Source of the DNA: Phialocephala subalpina
Lineage: Eukaryota > Ascomycota > Leotiomycetes > Helotiales > Mollisiaceae
Length of the DNA stretch: 64,000 nucleotides
Direction: 5' to 3'
Assembly (NCBI GenBank): GCA_900073065.1
Contig: FJOG01000019.1
Span: 641,076 to 705,075 of the forward strand
In this document: positions 1 through 11,774 of the stretch, piece after piece
Layout: every line of letters starts with the position of its first letter
Numbering within the stretch: position 1 is the first letter of the stretch
Program-made: the position numbers and the translations under genes
The notes under the pieces: generated by a model
Seen by the model: only the letters and a program-made list of their open reading frames with translations
Database searches by the model: none
Told to the model about the DNA's origin: nothing

Positions 1-882
1 AATATGGACTACGAAACCGTTCGAAAGATAAACCCCAAATTGATATACGCTTCCATAACTGGCTACGGACAAACCGGTCCATACTCTTCGCGGGCCGGGT
101 ACGACGTTATGGTTGAAGCAGAGATGGGACTCATGCACATCACTGGCGCAAGAGATGGACCTCCCGTAAAAGTCGGAGTAGCGGTCACGGATCTCACAAC
201 AGGCCTTTATACCTCGAATTCGATCATGGCTGCTATAATTGCGAGAGCTAGGACTGGGAGGGGACAACACATCGATGTCGCTTTGAGTGATTGCCAAGTT
301 GCTACACTGGCAAACATTGCAAGCTCGTGTCTGATCAGTGGAGAGCGAGATTCAGGCAGGTGGGGAACTGCACATCCTAGTATTGTTCCATACAGGAGCT
401 ACAAAACGAAAGATGGAGATATCCTCTTTGGTGGTGGTAATGACCGTCTTTTCGGGCTGCTGAGCGACGGCCTGGGAACGCCAGAATGGAAAACAGACGC
501 CAAGTTCGCAGTCAACGCAGAGAGAGTGGCCAATCGGCAGGAACTCGACTCTAGAATTGAGAAAATCACACAAGAGAAGTCGACCAAGGAATGGCTTGAC
601 GTCTTCGAGGGCAGCGGATTGCCATATGCGGCTGTCAATGATGTTCAGGATACATTGAATCATGAACATGTCTTGGCAAGAGGCATGGTCAAGGAGATGA
701 AGCATGAGTGGTGCGGAGACATCAAAATGGTCAACACTCCCATCAAGTACAGTGAGAGTACGCCAGGCATCAGGAGCGTACCGCCGATGTTGGGGCAGCA
801 TACTGATGAGGTACTGAGGGATGTGGTAGGGTTGAGTGAGGGAGAGATTGAGAAGTTGAAAGAGGAGGGTGCTGTGAGGTAA
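1..882 (+). CDS. CoA-transferase family III (CaiB/BaiF), 5' partial
   Basis: The frame is open from base 1 to a TAA at 880-882, so the window begins inside the gene and the visible methionine at 4 is probably internal. The protein shows the family III CoA-transferase pattern: a GYGQTGPYSSRAGYD segment, then a hydrophobic GLYTSNSIMAAIIARARTGRGQ segment typical of CaiB/BaiF enzymes, then DVALSD, and a C-terminal LGQHTDEVL motif. These enzymes move CoA between carboxylic acids through an enzyme-bound aspartyl-CoA intermediate. The fungal members closest in style are the mitochondrial succinate-hydroxymethylglutarate CoA-transferases (SUGCT type), but substrate cannot be read from sequence. The N-terminal third, including any mitochondrial targeting peptide and the usual catalytic Asp region, lies outside the window. 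No intron is visible in this part. Confidence 0.85.
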   Translation, partial: NMDYETVRKINPKLIYASITGYGQTGPYSSRAGYDVMVEAEMGLMHITGARDGPPVKVGVAVTDLTTGLYTSNSIMAAIIARARTGRGQHIDVALSDCQVATLANIASSCLISGERDSGRWGTAHPSIVPYRSYKTKDGDILFGGGNDRLFGLLSDGLGTPEWKTDAKFAVNAERVANRQELDSRIEKITQEKSTKEWLDVFEGSGLPYAAVNDVQDTLNHEHVLARGMVKEMKHEWCGDIKMVNTPIKYSESTPGIRSVPPMLGQHTDEVLRDVVGLSEGEIEKLKEEGAVR

Positions 883-1132
883 TAGAGTAAGTGGTACCTT
901 CGTAGATCTGTCGATAGTCCGTTAGATTGTACATACGGTGCCGTATGGGCACATTCTCTAGTCCGACAGTGCGGCCACGCAGCCGACTCACGCAGCGGCT
1001 GAGCTGGTTGCACTTCATGCCTTCCTTTTATGCACTCCTGCGCCGGTACAAATCTTTCTGGAGGCCGCAGAGTAACTCAGCAGCCTGGCGGGGCGATTCA
1101 TGACCCATCTCTTCGCAATATCCTTCGTCTTC

Positions 1133-1846
1133 CTATCTCCGTACACTGACTGACAAGTCGAACTGCATCTCCCTTTTGATTTCGAATCCATGATTTCGGT
1201 ATAACTTCATGCCTTTCTCAGTAGTTGTCAGTGCACATTGGAGATGTAACTTGTCGATTTGGTTGAGGTCGTCGAGCAGTAGTCTCGTTTCAATACCTTG
1301 TCCTTGAAGGCTTGGGTAGAACCAGAGCATTTCGAGAGCTGGGACGATTAGTCGGGTTCCGATCATCCAAGGGTGTCGGGACTTTTGAAGAGAATAATGA
1401 ATGCTGGGAGGACTCACTTTGCGTAATCCTTTCCATAGCGAGTTGCAATCATGAGCTCGTCTCCGCAATCAAAGGCATCTTGGCATAGTTGCATACAAGC
1501 TCCTTTCCCCAGCCATCGAATGAATCTTTTTCCTTCTCTTGTTCATCATTCTTTCCTTCGTCGGTCAAATTCTTCTCACCCTCATCTTGCACGTCCCTTT
1601 CCCTATCCGTGTTCTTTGGTTTCTGTCCAGGTGTAGGCTGACGAACAATCTTCCAATACGCAGCTCCGTAAACACATATCTCCTCATCATGTCCAACCTT
1701 CTCTGGAACTTCTCTATCGCTAACAACCTTTGTTATCCATCGATCCTGCCTCCTGTTTTGACCATACTCATCACGTAAAACCTGTTCTCGAGCGACTTTT
1801 CTTTCGTAGCTGTCTTGGAGGGACCGCCGGATAGGACTGTGAGGGG
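1133..1846 (-). CDS. GNAT-family N-acetyltransferase
   Basis: Reading leftward, an upstream exon (1497 to about 1846) encodes a charged segment containing RWITKVVSDREVPEK and CVYGAAYWKI, then an acidic linker. A GTATGC donor at 1496 and an acceptor at 1382 define a 115 bp phase-0 intron. The last exon (1133-1381) carries the acetyl-CoA-binding half: LIVPALEMLWFYPSLQGQGI, and the terminal LYRNHGFEIKREMQF strand-helix. The shape is that of fungal GNAT proteins that acetylate small amines or proteins. The usual Q/R-x-x-G-x-G/A turn reads Q-G-Q-G-I-E, with a Glu where Gly or Ala is normal. The true start is not resolved: upstream of 1846 the frame meets a stop in CT-rich sequence, so another 5' exon is likely. 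Confidence 0.6.
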
Positions 1847-2437
1847 ATCAGAGGACCAGGTTATGTCGTTGAGGTGTTAGAGGAGGTGGTAGTCGGTTGG
1901 GTAGATCGGGGGTGAGGGTGGTTGTTTCTGGTGGGCGGGGTGGGAAGGGGGTTGGTTTGGTGGGTTGTGAGTTGGTGGTGTGATGCGGAGTGGTGTGATG
2001 CGGAGTGGTGTGATGCGGAGTGGTGGTGGAGGTGGGGGCCACCAGGTTGTGCTGAGGGGATTTGGTTCGGGATCGAGGGGATGAGAGGAAGGCAGCACTT
2101 CCTGTATATGATGGTTTGATTTGTTTTCATATTGATGAAGGTCACAAAGGAGTTTGAATGGACTTCGTTTCAGTAAATTCACGAGTTTCCTGTCTATGTC
2201 TCTGCTAGACTTTAGACGTCCAGTAATGAAAAGGACATCTGCACTATAAGCAGATATCCAAGAGAGACAATCCCTCCAGACTGCAAAAACATCGCTTTTG
2301 TCGAAACCACCAAATGCACGCCGACAAAGAAGTACTACCCCGTATGTGTGCAGCCATTGTACCCAGGATCTGAGCACAATCACGAGGAAAAAATTGAAGA
2401 CTACAAAAGAGTGCAGCCAATATTGTACCCTAACCTC
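1847..2437. other. intergenic, low-complexity
   Basis: No convincing gene. The left part is strongly purine-skewed on the plus strand (G/T rich) and contains three 15-bp tandem repeats. It probably holds the promoter or an unresolved first exon of the GNAT gene and the 3' flank of ADE13. Confidence 0.5.
1981..2025. repeat. 3 x 15 bp perfect tandem repeat
   Basis: The unit TGATGCGGAGTGGTG occurs three times back to back. The period is a multiple of three. On the minus strand it would read as a His/Thr/Pro-rich pentapeptide repeat if translated, but no gene model supports that. Confidence 0.85.
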
Positions 2438-4546
2438 CTAGACGGTCAACTCAACCTTTGTGCTCGAGTCGATGTGCTTCTTGTACGGCTTGAGCGCCTC
2501 CCCAACCTCCCCACCAGGCCCACAGTACTTCATGACTTGTTCCGGACATCTGCCAATGAAGAGCGTAGGGTCCAACATGCCGTCCACTTCACCCCAGATC
2601 GGCTTGAAGAATTCGCTCTTCTTGATCAAATCAATCAGATTGTTCTTTCCACCCTCCTCCTTCACAACGATACTGGCTTGGTGAGATAGAACCCGAATCT
2701 CCTCGTGGGCATCTTGTCTTGACTTGCCGAGAGCAACCATCTTCATGATCATGTTTTCCGTAGCCATGAAAGGGAGCTCTTCCATTAATCGAGCATGGAT
2801 TCTCTTGGGGTATACGACAAGACCAGAGCAGACGTTGTCGAGAGTCATGAGAATAGCGTCGGCCGAGAGGAACATATGAGGGATATCTATTCTGCGAATA
2901 GCACTTCAAGAAGTTAGTACTATGTTTTCAGCACATGGAAAGAGCCGAAGAAAATGAAACCTCTTCGGGAGCTCCCAACACAAAAATTCAAGAGGCGAAA
3001 CAAAGAAAAGGCTTGATTACGAATCGTCTAGGGTACGCTCGAACCATTGCGAGGCAAAGGTATCGGAACAGTCTTTGTTGATGTTCGAGAGGTGTCGACC
3101 GAGACCGCAGATTCGTTCGCAGCGCATCGGATTACGCTTATACGCCATCGCTGAGGATCCGATTTGAGATGCTTCACGGGGTTCTTCGATTTCCTTCATC
3201 GAGGCGAGATGGCGGATATCGGAGCCGATCTTTTGGACGGTTGCACCGAATGCTGAGAGGGCGTTGGCAATGCGGAGGTCGACTTTTCGGGTATAAGTTT
3301 GGGTGGAGATGCTGTAGCATCGAGGAAATCCTGCCTTCTTACAGAGGATCTCGTTGAGCTTATCGCACTTTTCCGTATCGCCATGGAAGATCTCCATGAA
3401 CGAAGCTTGGGTTCCTGTCGTGCCGGTGGCTCCGCGAAATCTCAAATCGGCTCGAACCTTCTCAATATCCTCAAGATCCATCATCAGGTCTTGAACCCAT
3501 TGGGCCTGTCAAAGTTAGCCTACTGTTCTTGGAATGTCTGGGGAGCGCAGGTGCATGTCTTAGGAGTGTCTGGAGCACAGTCGGAGTGCAGATGGAGCAA
3601 GTACTCCCGAGACAACATGAAAAGGGGATCATTCTCCGAGGAATTGATACTTACAGCTCTACGGCCGACTGTAATAAGTTGAGCTGGTTGATAGTGTGTA
3701 TACCCGAGTGTTGGCATGTCCTTGTATTCGATGGCGAATTGTGAAAGTTTGTGGATGACGCCCGCAAGTTTGGGGAGTAGGAGGTCGAGGCCGTCGCGGA
3801 GGAAGATGAGGTCGGCGTTGTCCTGCATGAAAGGTCAGCAACACTCTATGGCACGGCAGAAGATAGAACATTGGAAGGGGGAGCTTACGGTCACATAGCA
3901 ACTGGTCGCGCCCCAGTGGACTGGAACGAATTAGTATGGATATCTTCTCTAAAAAGGAAAGGCGAGAGAGATGATATACACTCCCACTCGACAGCTCCTC
4001 CACAGCAAAACCGAAAAGGCAAGACAAAGAAAAAATGTAGCTTACTTATACCAGCAGCTGCGGGAGCTCGTAAACCATACGCGTGAACATGTGCCATTAC
4101 GTCGTGTCGGCGTCTGCAAATAGCGCAACGCGTTAGCCAAAGTCCTTTGTGTATGCGCTTGACTCTGGGACCTACACTTTCTCCTCTTCAGCAGCGACAT
4201 GGAAGTCCTGCTCTGTCATCTCGATATTGGCTCGCAACTGTTCGATAGCCTGGTCGCTGATCTCCAACCCTAACTCCTTCTCCGCTTCTGCAAGCCATGT
4301 CCACAGTTGTCTCTATAGGATATCCAATCAGCAGGGCGAAGATTTGTCCATGTTAGGCACGTACCCAAGTTTCCCCACGTTGCTTCGCAGAGAAGAGGTG
4401 CTTCATCTGCATGCCTATCCATAAAGTCAGTCGACTGAGCATCAGACCACACAACAAAGGGAGACAATTGACTGCGCAAACATGTATGAATACTTACTAG
4501 CATACCGCGATGCCAGCGGAGTCTGATAGATCTGGTTTCCCGACAT
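2438..4546 (-). CDS. ADE13: adenylosuccinate lyase
   Basis: Purine biosynthesis enzyme that removes fumarate from SAICAR and from adenylosuccinate; a cytosolic homotetramer in the fumarase/aspartase superfamily. Eight exons, in transcript order: 4546-4498, 4414-4365, 4312-4176, 4113-4046, 3920-3889, 3822-3655, 3505-3021 and 2891-2438. They total 1443 nt, giving 480 aa, the usual family length (about 480). Visible marks are the N-terminal [11 protein letters not shown], the [13 protein letters not shown] segment with the conserved [37 protein letters not shown] with the catalytic His, and the flexible signature loop [10 protein letters not shown] carrying the catalytic Ser. All splice sites are GT-AG, and the last intron has a perfect TACTAAC branch point. 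Housekeeping gene; start chosen at the only Met giving the full conserved N-terminus. Confidence 0.96.
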
Positions 4547-5172
4547 GTTGGAAGATTTATCTTGTTCTGCAAAAGGTTGCGAAAGATGGTCGAGGATTGG
4601 GATTTTCTGGGACCGCGGGGTTGTTTTAATGCCCCTCCAAAAAATCTTGCCCGCATCGGCCGCTAGTTCGAGGTGGTCTTAGAGTGTGCTGACCCTTGCA
4701 TACACGCTAGCTAGCCGGGTCTAGCCCTTCTTGTCCCTGGCCGACCGACTTCTGCCTCAGTTCAACATTTTCTTTTCTTTAGTTATGAGCTTCATATATA
4801 CACAGCGAGCTGCAACAATGAGCCATAAGAAAGCTCTTGTGGATCTGAAGAATAGTCCGACATGGGTCACCTATTAATTTCAGCAACTTGAAAGAACTCG
4901 GCAATTCGAAAGACCCAGCAAACCGCAATGGCCAACCTGTCAGCATCTTGATATTCCGTTGCTATCATTCAAAGACTAACTGAAGAGCGGAAATTCCAAA
5001 CAGGCTCTAACAAACTCTCATTAAACATCCTTTCAGTATGGAGTCCCATACCACGGAACTTGCTTCACTTGTCACGCCCTTGACAGCTCCTTGAACAACC
5101 CCACTGCTTTACAACATCTGTTCCAAGTGTCAACAAGCAATCTTCACACCTCCTTATATTGCGTCTTATCGA
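4547..5172. other. intergenic, ADE13 promoter side
   Basis: Upstream region of ADE13 on the left, approach to the first HET gene on the right. No ORF with coding character and no repeat was seen. Confidence 0.5.
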
Positions 5173-7129
5173 ATGCTCTCTGAAAGCCTACTGGAAATCG
5201 AGGAGTCCTCCAAAGCGGGATGCCACGCTTGCACCTTGATCTTCGATAGAATCGTACTCAGTGCAGGCAGAAGTGAGACGGAGAAATCTGCCAGATGGCC
5301 AAGTGTCAATAGGATTCGAGGAAAGGGACGATACTCCCGTGCTTCATGTCAGATGCGATAGTTATCCCGACACGACTTTGAAGATCTCCCAATCTCCGTC
5401 GAGATCAGGGTCACCCAAGCTCGTTGGATCCACATCAATCACACATGATCGGTGGCGACCTTCGCATGAATACAAACGTGATTTGAGTAAGTGAGGGAGA
5501 TTCTTCCAAATCATTTCTAACTTGTTAGTTTCCCCAAGCTTCAACTCTACAACCATCTATTCCCACATCTCAGAGTGGATGAATACTTGTACTCGGGACC
5601 ATAAATTCTGCAACGAGCAATCGGAGACGTTCCTTCCCAATCGTGTCATTGATGTAGGGCCGTCGGATGGGTCTGAGAACTCTCGCCTGGTTATCAACGA
5701 AGAGTGGACCGACGTCAACAGAAGAGCTCGAGGAAAGTATGCTACTTTGATTTATCGCTGGGGCACTTCCGCAACTGTTACAACTACTCGAGATAGGTTC
5801 GAAGCTCACCTCGAGCGTATTGAGCTAACGTCCCTTCCAAAAACCTTACGCGATGCGGTAATTGTGACTCGAGACTTGAATATTCGGCATCTATGGATTG
5901 ATGCACTCTGCATCATCCAAGACGATTGGCCCGATTGGGCGAAACAGGCGAAGCAAATACCATCCATTTATCGCATTGCGTGGGTATGCATCGCTGCGGA
6001 TTCTGCCATTGACAGTGACGCAGGATTTCTCGCACCCCTCGATCTGTGCGCTATCAGAAACTGCCATCACTAAAAGTCGGGTCTGACCATATATCCCACT
6101 GTCCAAAACGCATTTCACATAGTCAATAAAGGAGGTCTGAGTGAACGCGGCTGGTGCTTACAAGCACGAATACTCTCTCGACGGACCATTCATTGGACAA
6201 CTCTTGAGGTTGCTTGAGAGTGTCAGCAGATGCAAGCTTCAGAGCAGGATCCCGAGGACAAGAATTATGTTGGTTGGGATGGAGACGCTATGCAAAATAT
6301 TCTCTTGTCGCGTGCTTTTGCAAAAGGAACTAGAGAAGAGCTCCCAAAGCCGGAGGTGTCCCAGGCCTGGTATTCTCTGGTCGAAAACTATTGCTCGCGT
6401 GTTCTCACGTTCCCCGACAAGGACAAACTAGCAGCTCTGCTGGGGCGTTTCAAAAGCATTTTTCGAACGGCACGAAAATATTTTGGGATCCAAATACTCT
6501 GGCCAAGATACATACATCTACGGTCTTTAGCAAGGTGACCTGGCGAGAGGGCTTGCCTATGAGATGACTCGAAAACGGCGAGTATGGCGCCAGTTTCAAG
6601 GATTCCAAAAGTCTCCCCCAACGACACGACGAACCGCGTATACCGTTCTGCCTCCTACAGCTGGACCTCACTAGATGACGTAGTATCATTCCCACATTCG
6701 CGATCAACTCGGAAAGGTCGATGGGAAGACCTCTACAAATACGATATCACAGTTGTCAGAGGTCGAAGACATGCACCGTTTGAAGTGAACGAAGCTTGGA
6801 GTAAGATAAAAGAATGTGCCATCACGCTCAGAGTACTTGTCATCTCCAGCGAAGAAATGAGCAAGAACAGCAGGAATGTCACAGCTCTCCCAGATCCAGA
6901 CCAACCAGGTGGTGATCCACCTCCGGAGACATGCTATTTGCGTTTGTGTGTTGCTCGGAAGCTTGACGATGGACACGATTTCGTTGAGCAGCGGTGGCTG
7001 ATGATCTACCCTCTTGAAGAACGAGATTTGAAGATCCAAGACAAGTTTCGTAGGTTGGGCATCGTGGTCGTTCATGGAGACTTCCTGCTGGATCGGACGA
7101 CACAGTATAGGATGCTTCAGCTCGTGTGA
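5173..7129 (+). pseudogene. HET-domain (heterokaryon incompatibility) gene, decayed
   Basis: Segments of a HET-domain protein occur in order but in changing frames. Seen are an N-terminal AGCHACTLI (5215), the core block with YATLIYRWG and LPKTLRDAVIVTRDL, then IRHLWIDALCIIQDDWPDW (5880-5940), SERGWCLQARILSRR (about 6137), WYSLVENYCSRVLTF with a DKLAAL follow-up, and a C-terminal SASYSWTSLDD block ending in a clean stop at 7129. Reading frame breaks near 5260, at 6056-6070 and near 6600-6640. There is also a TGA at about 6210 where relatives have Trp in a W-E-C motif. HET proteins trigger programmed death on fusion of unlike fungi; this copy is unlikely to make a full product unless several non-canonical introns exist. 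Confidence 0.75.
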
Positions 7130-7752
7130 TGTTCCACAGGCTCACAACGAAAGATGCCCTTTGGTCGCGCGTATGATTTTTCAACTGACCATGGACATTC
7201 TGATCATGTTTCTTGTATTGCGATAAGACCGACATCCTCATGTTCCATCTCGGTTGAAGGTGTAAGGCTATGTTGTTGATCGGTCACACGTTGACTCGAA
7301 GAATTTGTTCAACCTGTCTCGGAAGGCGCGAAGCATTGTAGTTGCCTGCAGCTGAAGTACTCAATTCATGCTCGCTTTCCTCATCGAATTCCCGTCATCT
7401 CCCTCCTCTGTAAGGCTTTGTTTTCAAGGAGGTCCGGGCTACATGAATTTCTTTATTGTGCCAGTTCTTGAGCCTGCACTTTGCGCATATGTCTTGCTAG
7501 GTTAGTCGAGCCAATAGGACCTCCGGATCACTCTTATAATTGGGGCACGTGCTTACGTATCAGTGAGCGGGGTTATCTTCAAAATACCCGCCAATCTCCA
7601 TGTTTTGCGGCCGAGCATATCTATGGCATCAAATACAGTTCAGAAATCCGTTTCCAATGGTCCTCTGCTATGTTTGCGAGAAGTTGCAATTCCCAATAGT
7701 CTCCAGTGGCCAGTCATCCGAAGGTGTTCGATTGTTTGCCTCTCTATAAGCC
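7130..7752. other. intergenic between two HET genes
   Basis: No supported gene. The right end may hold an unrecognised first exon of the second HET gene, because a TATAAG acceptor-like site sits at about 7750 just before the conserved frame opens. Confidence 0.4.
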
Positions 7753-9678
7753 CTGAAGCGATCGGCGAAGACCTGCGAGCTATGCAACCTCTTCTTATCT
7801 GCACTTGCAAATGTTAAAGTCAAAGGCCTCAAGAATGGCACTGTACGACTCCACACTTGGGCATCGGATGCACAAGGTGATCCCATGGGGACGCCACGAG
7901 TGTTCGTCAGGATTGGGGATACTGTTGGGCGCTTCATCGATGTGTTTGCTACGCAGGGTATAAATCTCTCTATCCTCTCGTCCGGAGGACGAGATGCCCA
8001 TACTTGGTCAATTTGATACACTAGGAGACTAACAATGAGAAGGTAGTCCCGCTGCAGAAGCAGGATTTGCGACCGGCAGGAGCCTGCCACTCACTTTTGA
8101 TCTGGATTCGAAGTCAAGATTTGGTTTGTATCGCGGCTGGCTCTCTGATTGCCTCGAGAATCACCCAAGCTGCCTCGGCGATTTTGCAGAGTACAGTGAG
8201 TATTTGCCTCAGAGAGTTCTCGAAGTAAGCTCCTCGGATGGCTTACCAATTCTGAAGTTAACCCAAACCACGGGGATGACAGGCCAGTTTGCCGCACTCA
8301 GTCATTGCTGGGGTGGCCATGGTGGCTTCAGAACTTACAAGTCTTCGCTTCAAAGCCACATGATCTCCATTGACCCTAGTCTGCTCTCAAAGACGGTATT
8401 TGATGCTGTCGCAATCACACGAGGACTTGGACTCAGATTCCTTTGGGTCGACACATTGTGCATTATCCAAGATAGTCCTGAAGACTGGAAGTCCGAATCT
8501 GCTAGCATGGATCTGGTATACCGGAACGCAGTAGCCACTATTGCTACATCGAGCGCGAAGGACGGACGCGGAGGATGTCTGTTACAATCATCGTCGAGGC
8601 TTGATGCAATTAGAGTTCCACTCACTATCAATGCCTCACAACAACTCACCTCGCTCATGTTCAAAATCCATTCAGGTTCTATAACAGAAGTTTTCAAAAA
8701 CAATGCATTGTGTGAGAGGGGATGGTGTCTCCAGGAATCCGTTCTTTCGAAGCGAATCCTTCATTTCAGGAAAGACCGTGTTATATGGCAATGTAAGGAA
8801 TCCCTTACTTCCGAAGATTACATTGATCTTCGACGGGATCAAGACAGCACAAGCAATATGAACAAAACCCGTAGGTTCTCAAAGCTTGGCATCCCGCCCA
8901 TCCTTTCCACCCCCCCAACCTAGATGATTAGATGTACGTCCTGGAAGATTACTCAAGGCGGAAACTCACCGTACACACCGACAAATTATTCGCCATGGCA
9001 GGCTTGTCAAATTTCTTCAAGGCTGCCTTAACAGATACATACATCGACGGCATATGGCTCAATGGAATCCACAGCTGCTTCCTCTGGATATCAGCAACAG
9101 GAGGAATGCAACAGCCCCCATCACCAAGAGCACCAAGCTGGTCTTGGGCCGCGTTGGACGGACCCATCTTTCACTTCCAAACTCTGCGATCGATGGAAGC
9201 ACTCCAGAAACCAATCTTACGAGTCCTACAATTTCCGCAAAAAGAGGACACCTCTGCAGGACAGCAGCTGGATTTCTCAAAATTCACGAAAGATGACTTG
9301 GTTGTCTGTGCCCCCATCTGTTCTATTTATCGATCTGATTCTACGATGACAGCATCGCAATTCACCATCACTGCGTCTGAGAGTTTTCATGATTTGTTGT
9401 ATGAGAAGCGCGATATGACGTGCCATGAGTTATTTGATTCGAGGGGCGAGTCTTGTGGCTGGGCTTCGTTGGATCAGGAGAGTTTTGTCTTAGAGGATAT
9501 GTATTATCTTCTTGTTTCGAGTATGTCTTTGGGGGAAAAGTTTCAAGCGCATGATGTGTTAATATTGAGGGGTGCTACTGAAGGGAAGGAGAGCAGGTTT
9601 ACACGGATGGGTGTGGGTGAGATTACACGGGAGGGGTTCTTTGAGGTGGTGCAGGCCAAGTCAATTATACTCGAATAG
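7753..9678 (+). pseudogene. HET-domain gene with an in-frame stop at a conserved Trp
   Basis: Exons read 7753-7957, 8043-8870 and 8924-9678; the introns are GTATAA...AAG (branch CTAAC) and GTAGGT...CTAG. The order is a CELC N-terminal motif, VRLHTWASDAQGDP, the core HET box (FAALSHCWGG, FLWVDTLCIIQDSPEDW), SLCERGWCLQES-like text (actual ALCERGWCLQESVLS), YVLEDYSRRKLT and RAPSWSWAALDG, ending with a long C-terminal region. After the second intron the frame meets TAG (8929-8931) exactly where the family has the Trp of W-x-x-L-V-E-x-Y-S. The remainder is open to 9678. The start is unresolved: an in-frame TAA lies just left of 7753. It is either a single-nonsense pseudogene, or an N-terminal product with the HET box is still made. 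Paralogous in layout to the upstream copy. Confidence 0.7.
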
Positions 9679-10751
9679 GAACCAAGCGGTTCTTAAGTAG
9701 CCTTACCACTGATTCACTTTCACTTCATTGTCTCTGATATTTGAATAAAACATCGATTATCCAAGAGGATCTGCTTCTCCATAATCCATGTTCTTGCTAA
9801 AGCACCGGTTTTCTGGACCACCGCTCTCTCTCTCCTCTGCCCATTCAACCTCTACTACACACCTCAACCACTTCCATCGTCTCTACCCCCTCTACTAGTT
9901 ATATTTGTTAGGTTGATACACATAGTGCGAAGGGCGCCAATCCTCGTGATGATGAGGATTCCGACCTACATACCACATCATGTCGCCGACGCTGAATCTG
10001 TAGAGGGTACCGTGAAGGGGGTGGGACATAGCGGTAGACAGTTGAGTCGTTTTATCTTCCTGTGGTTTGTATTTGTGATGATCTTAATGATGATAGCGGG
10101 GATGATATTTTGTTGCTTATGAAGTAGTGTGAGATGGAATCGACTGTAGATTTAAGAAAGGGGGAAGCTGAAACTATATACACATAAAACAAGGACCCAC
10201 TTAGTGTTACACGTGACCTCCAACTGATAAGTAGATTTGTTGCGAGTTTGTGAGGAGAGGTAGATTTATAGTTATGTATGATGGATTGAGAGAACAGACA
10301 TTGGTCTCGAAATCCAGGGCACTTATAGCCCTCCGTGTCTCTGCCGCGATTCTGTTGTCTTCCTTCCTATGATCAGCACAGCTAAGAGCTAGCCATCTCA
10401 TGGATCAGTGTGAAAACAATATGCCCACCAGTGAGTAAGTCACAAGAGGCAAGAAGTCCATCCGGGTGAAAGAAAATATTACACAGTAAAGTAAACCCAA
10501 GTATTTGGTGAATAGAACAGCGGTTTAAACATAAAGAAGCAACTTTGATCACGACAGACCTTCATCGATTTATCAAGTCGCCCTTACTTGAAGACTCTTG
10601 CGAATCTTGTGCGGAGAAGTACCCAGCCCGGATTTCTTGCAGGGAATAGTGGCATGAAAACGGCGATACCAAGTACGCATAGACAAATATTTCCATTTCG
10701 AATTCTAGTTTGACTCATTTCTACACCAAAACTCCTAGCTTTATAGCCTTT
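9679..10751. other. intergenic
   Basis: 3' flank of the second HET gene and 3' flank of the minus-strand membrane-protein gene. Apart from one short membrane ORF (9949-10122), nothing coding or repeated was recognised. Confidence 0.45.
9949..10122 (+). CDS. possible 57-aa single-span membrane peptide
   Basis: ATG at 9949 opens a 57-codon frame. The first half is polar, and residues about 35-57 form one strong hydrophobic segment (RFIFLWFVFVMILMMIAGM) ending FCCL. It is single-exon, unrecognised, and could be chance in untranslated sequence. The TM helix at the very C-terminus is the only argument for a product (tail-anchored style). Confidence 0.25.
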   Translation: MMRIPTYIPHHVADAESVEGTVKGVGHSGRQLSRFIFLWFVFVMILMMIAGMIFCCL

Positions 10752-11774
10752 TTAACCTAAAAATCCAGCCCACTGCGGCCTGTATGTCCCACTCGGATCG
10801 TAATGCACCACATACCAAAACACCGAGAAACAAAGTATCCTACAACAAAAATCAAAAGCCAACACATTCCTATGTCCCCTACTCCCGTCCTCACACAATA
10901 ACACATGCCTCTTTGTCGCCTTAAAAAAGTACAACAACCACGAAAAAGACGAAATGCTGATGGAAAATATGAAATACAATTGACTGAAATGAAGACGTTG
11001 AACCCCAGCTAGCAGGATGTAGATAACGAGCATTGACATCACGAGTCCTCCTAAACGACGGTTTGGGGTGGGAGTTGAGGCGTCGGATTGTAGCGCCATC
11101 AGCGGGACGTGAATCAAGAAGACGATGAAGTGTGCGCTGAAGCGAAGGAGGCGAAATGTCCATTTACGCATCAGGTTCGGATCTGGTGGGATGACGGCGA
11201 GGTCGACCCAAGCGAGGAGTGCGAGTTGAAGAAGCACAGCCAGCCCACCACAGAATCTGTCGAAGAGAAATAGTCGGTCCTCGATTGGATCATCTTTCGC
11301 CGGGTTGGTATTGACCTCTTCGACGGCAAATTCGGAGAGGGTGTTCATGCCTTCCAAGGCGAGGAAGGAGGATAGGTAGAAGCAAGCCCATACTTGCGTC
11401 CATTGAATCCCAGTACTGGCCATCAGCTTGATCACTTGTGACAGCACGCCGACGATGAAACAAGCGCATCTTAGAAAGAGGACCTGCTCCAAAGACCGAA
11501 TTCCTCCTGATTCGATATCTTCGTGACCATCAACGCGCGCATTGAGGACTTTCTTAGCTGCGACTGCATACGGGAAACCGAGGCGACGATATGTGATGAA
11601 GCGGATTATGATAGTGATACTGTCAAATGCGCATACGATAGGTGAAGCGCGGAGGTAGGTGCGCAGTGAGGGGTCGAAACCACAGATTCGACCTGATGGC
11701 TGCATCATCGTGTTTATGGCTAGAGGTAGTAGTGACCCGAAAGCACTGTACCAGAAGATCTCGTTGGACGCCAT
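10752..11774 (-). CDS. fungal multi-pass membrane protein, unknown function
   Basis: A single exon from the ATG at 11774 gives 340 aa; the frame stays open to 11990 and an earlier Met would give up to 412 aa. The shorter start is preferred because it precedes the first helix directly (MASNEIFWYSAFGSLLPLA). About eight or nine hydrophobic helices follow, with short loops, among them a C-F-I-V-G-V-L-S-Q-V-I-K helix and a final FWYVVHYDPSGT segment. The C-terminus ends PQWAGFLG, a style common in uncharacterised Pezizomycotina membrane proteins. No transporter or enzyme signature was found. It is convergent with the HET region and transcribed away from SSF1. Confidence 0.7.
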   Translation of the reverse strand: MASNEIFWYSAFGSLLPLAINTMMQPSGRICGFDPSLRTYLRASPIVCAFDSITIIIRFITYRRLGFPYAVAAKKVLNARVDGHEDIESGGIRSLEQVLFLRCACFIVGVLSQVIKLMASTGIQWTQVWACFYLSSFLALEGMNTLSEFAVEEVNTNPAKDDPIEDRLFLFDRFCGGLAVLLQLALLAWVDLAVIPPDPNLMRKWTFRLLRFSAHFIVFLIHVPLMALQSDASTPTPNRRLGGLVMSMLVIYILLAGVQRLHFSQLYFIFSISISSFSWLLYFFKATKRHVLLCEDGSRGHRNVLAFDFCCRILCFSVFWYVVHYDPSGTYRPQWAGFLG

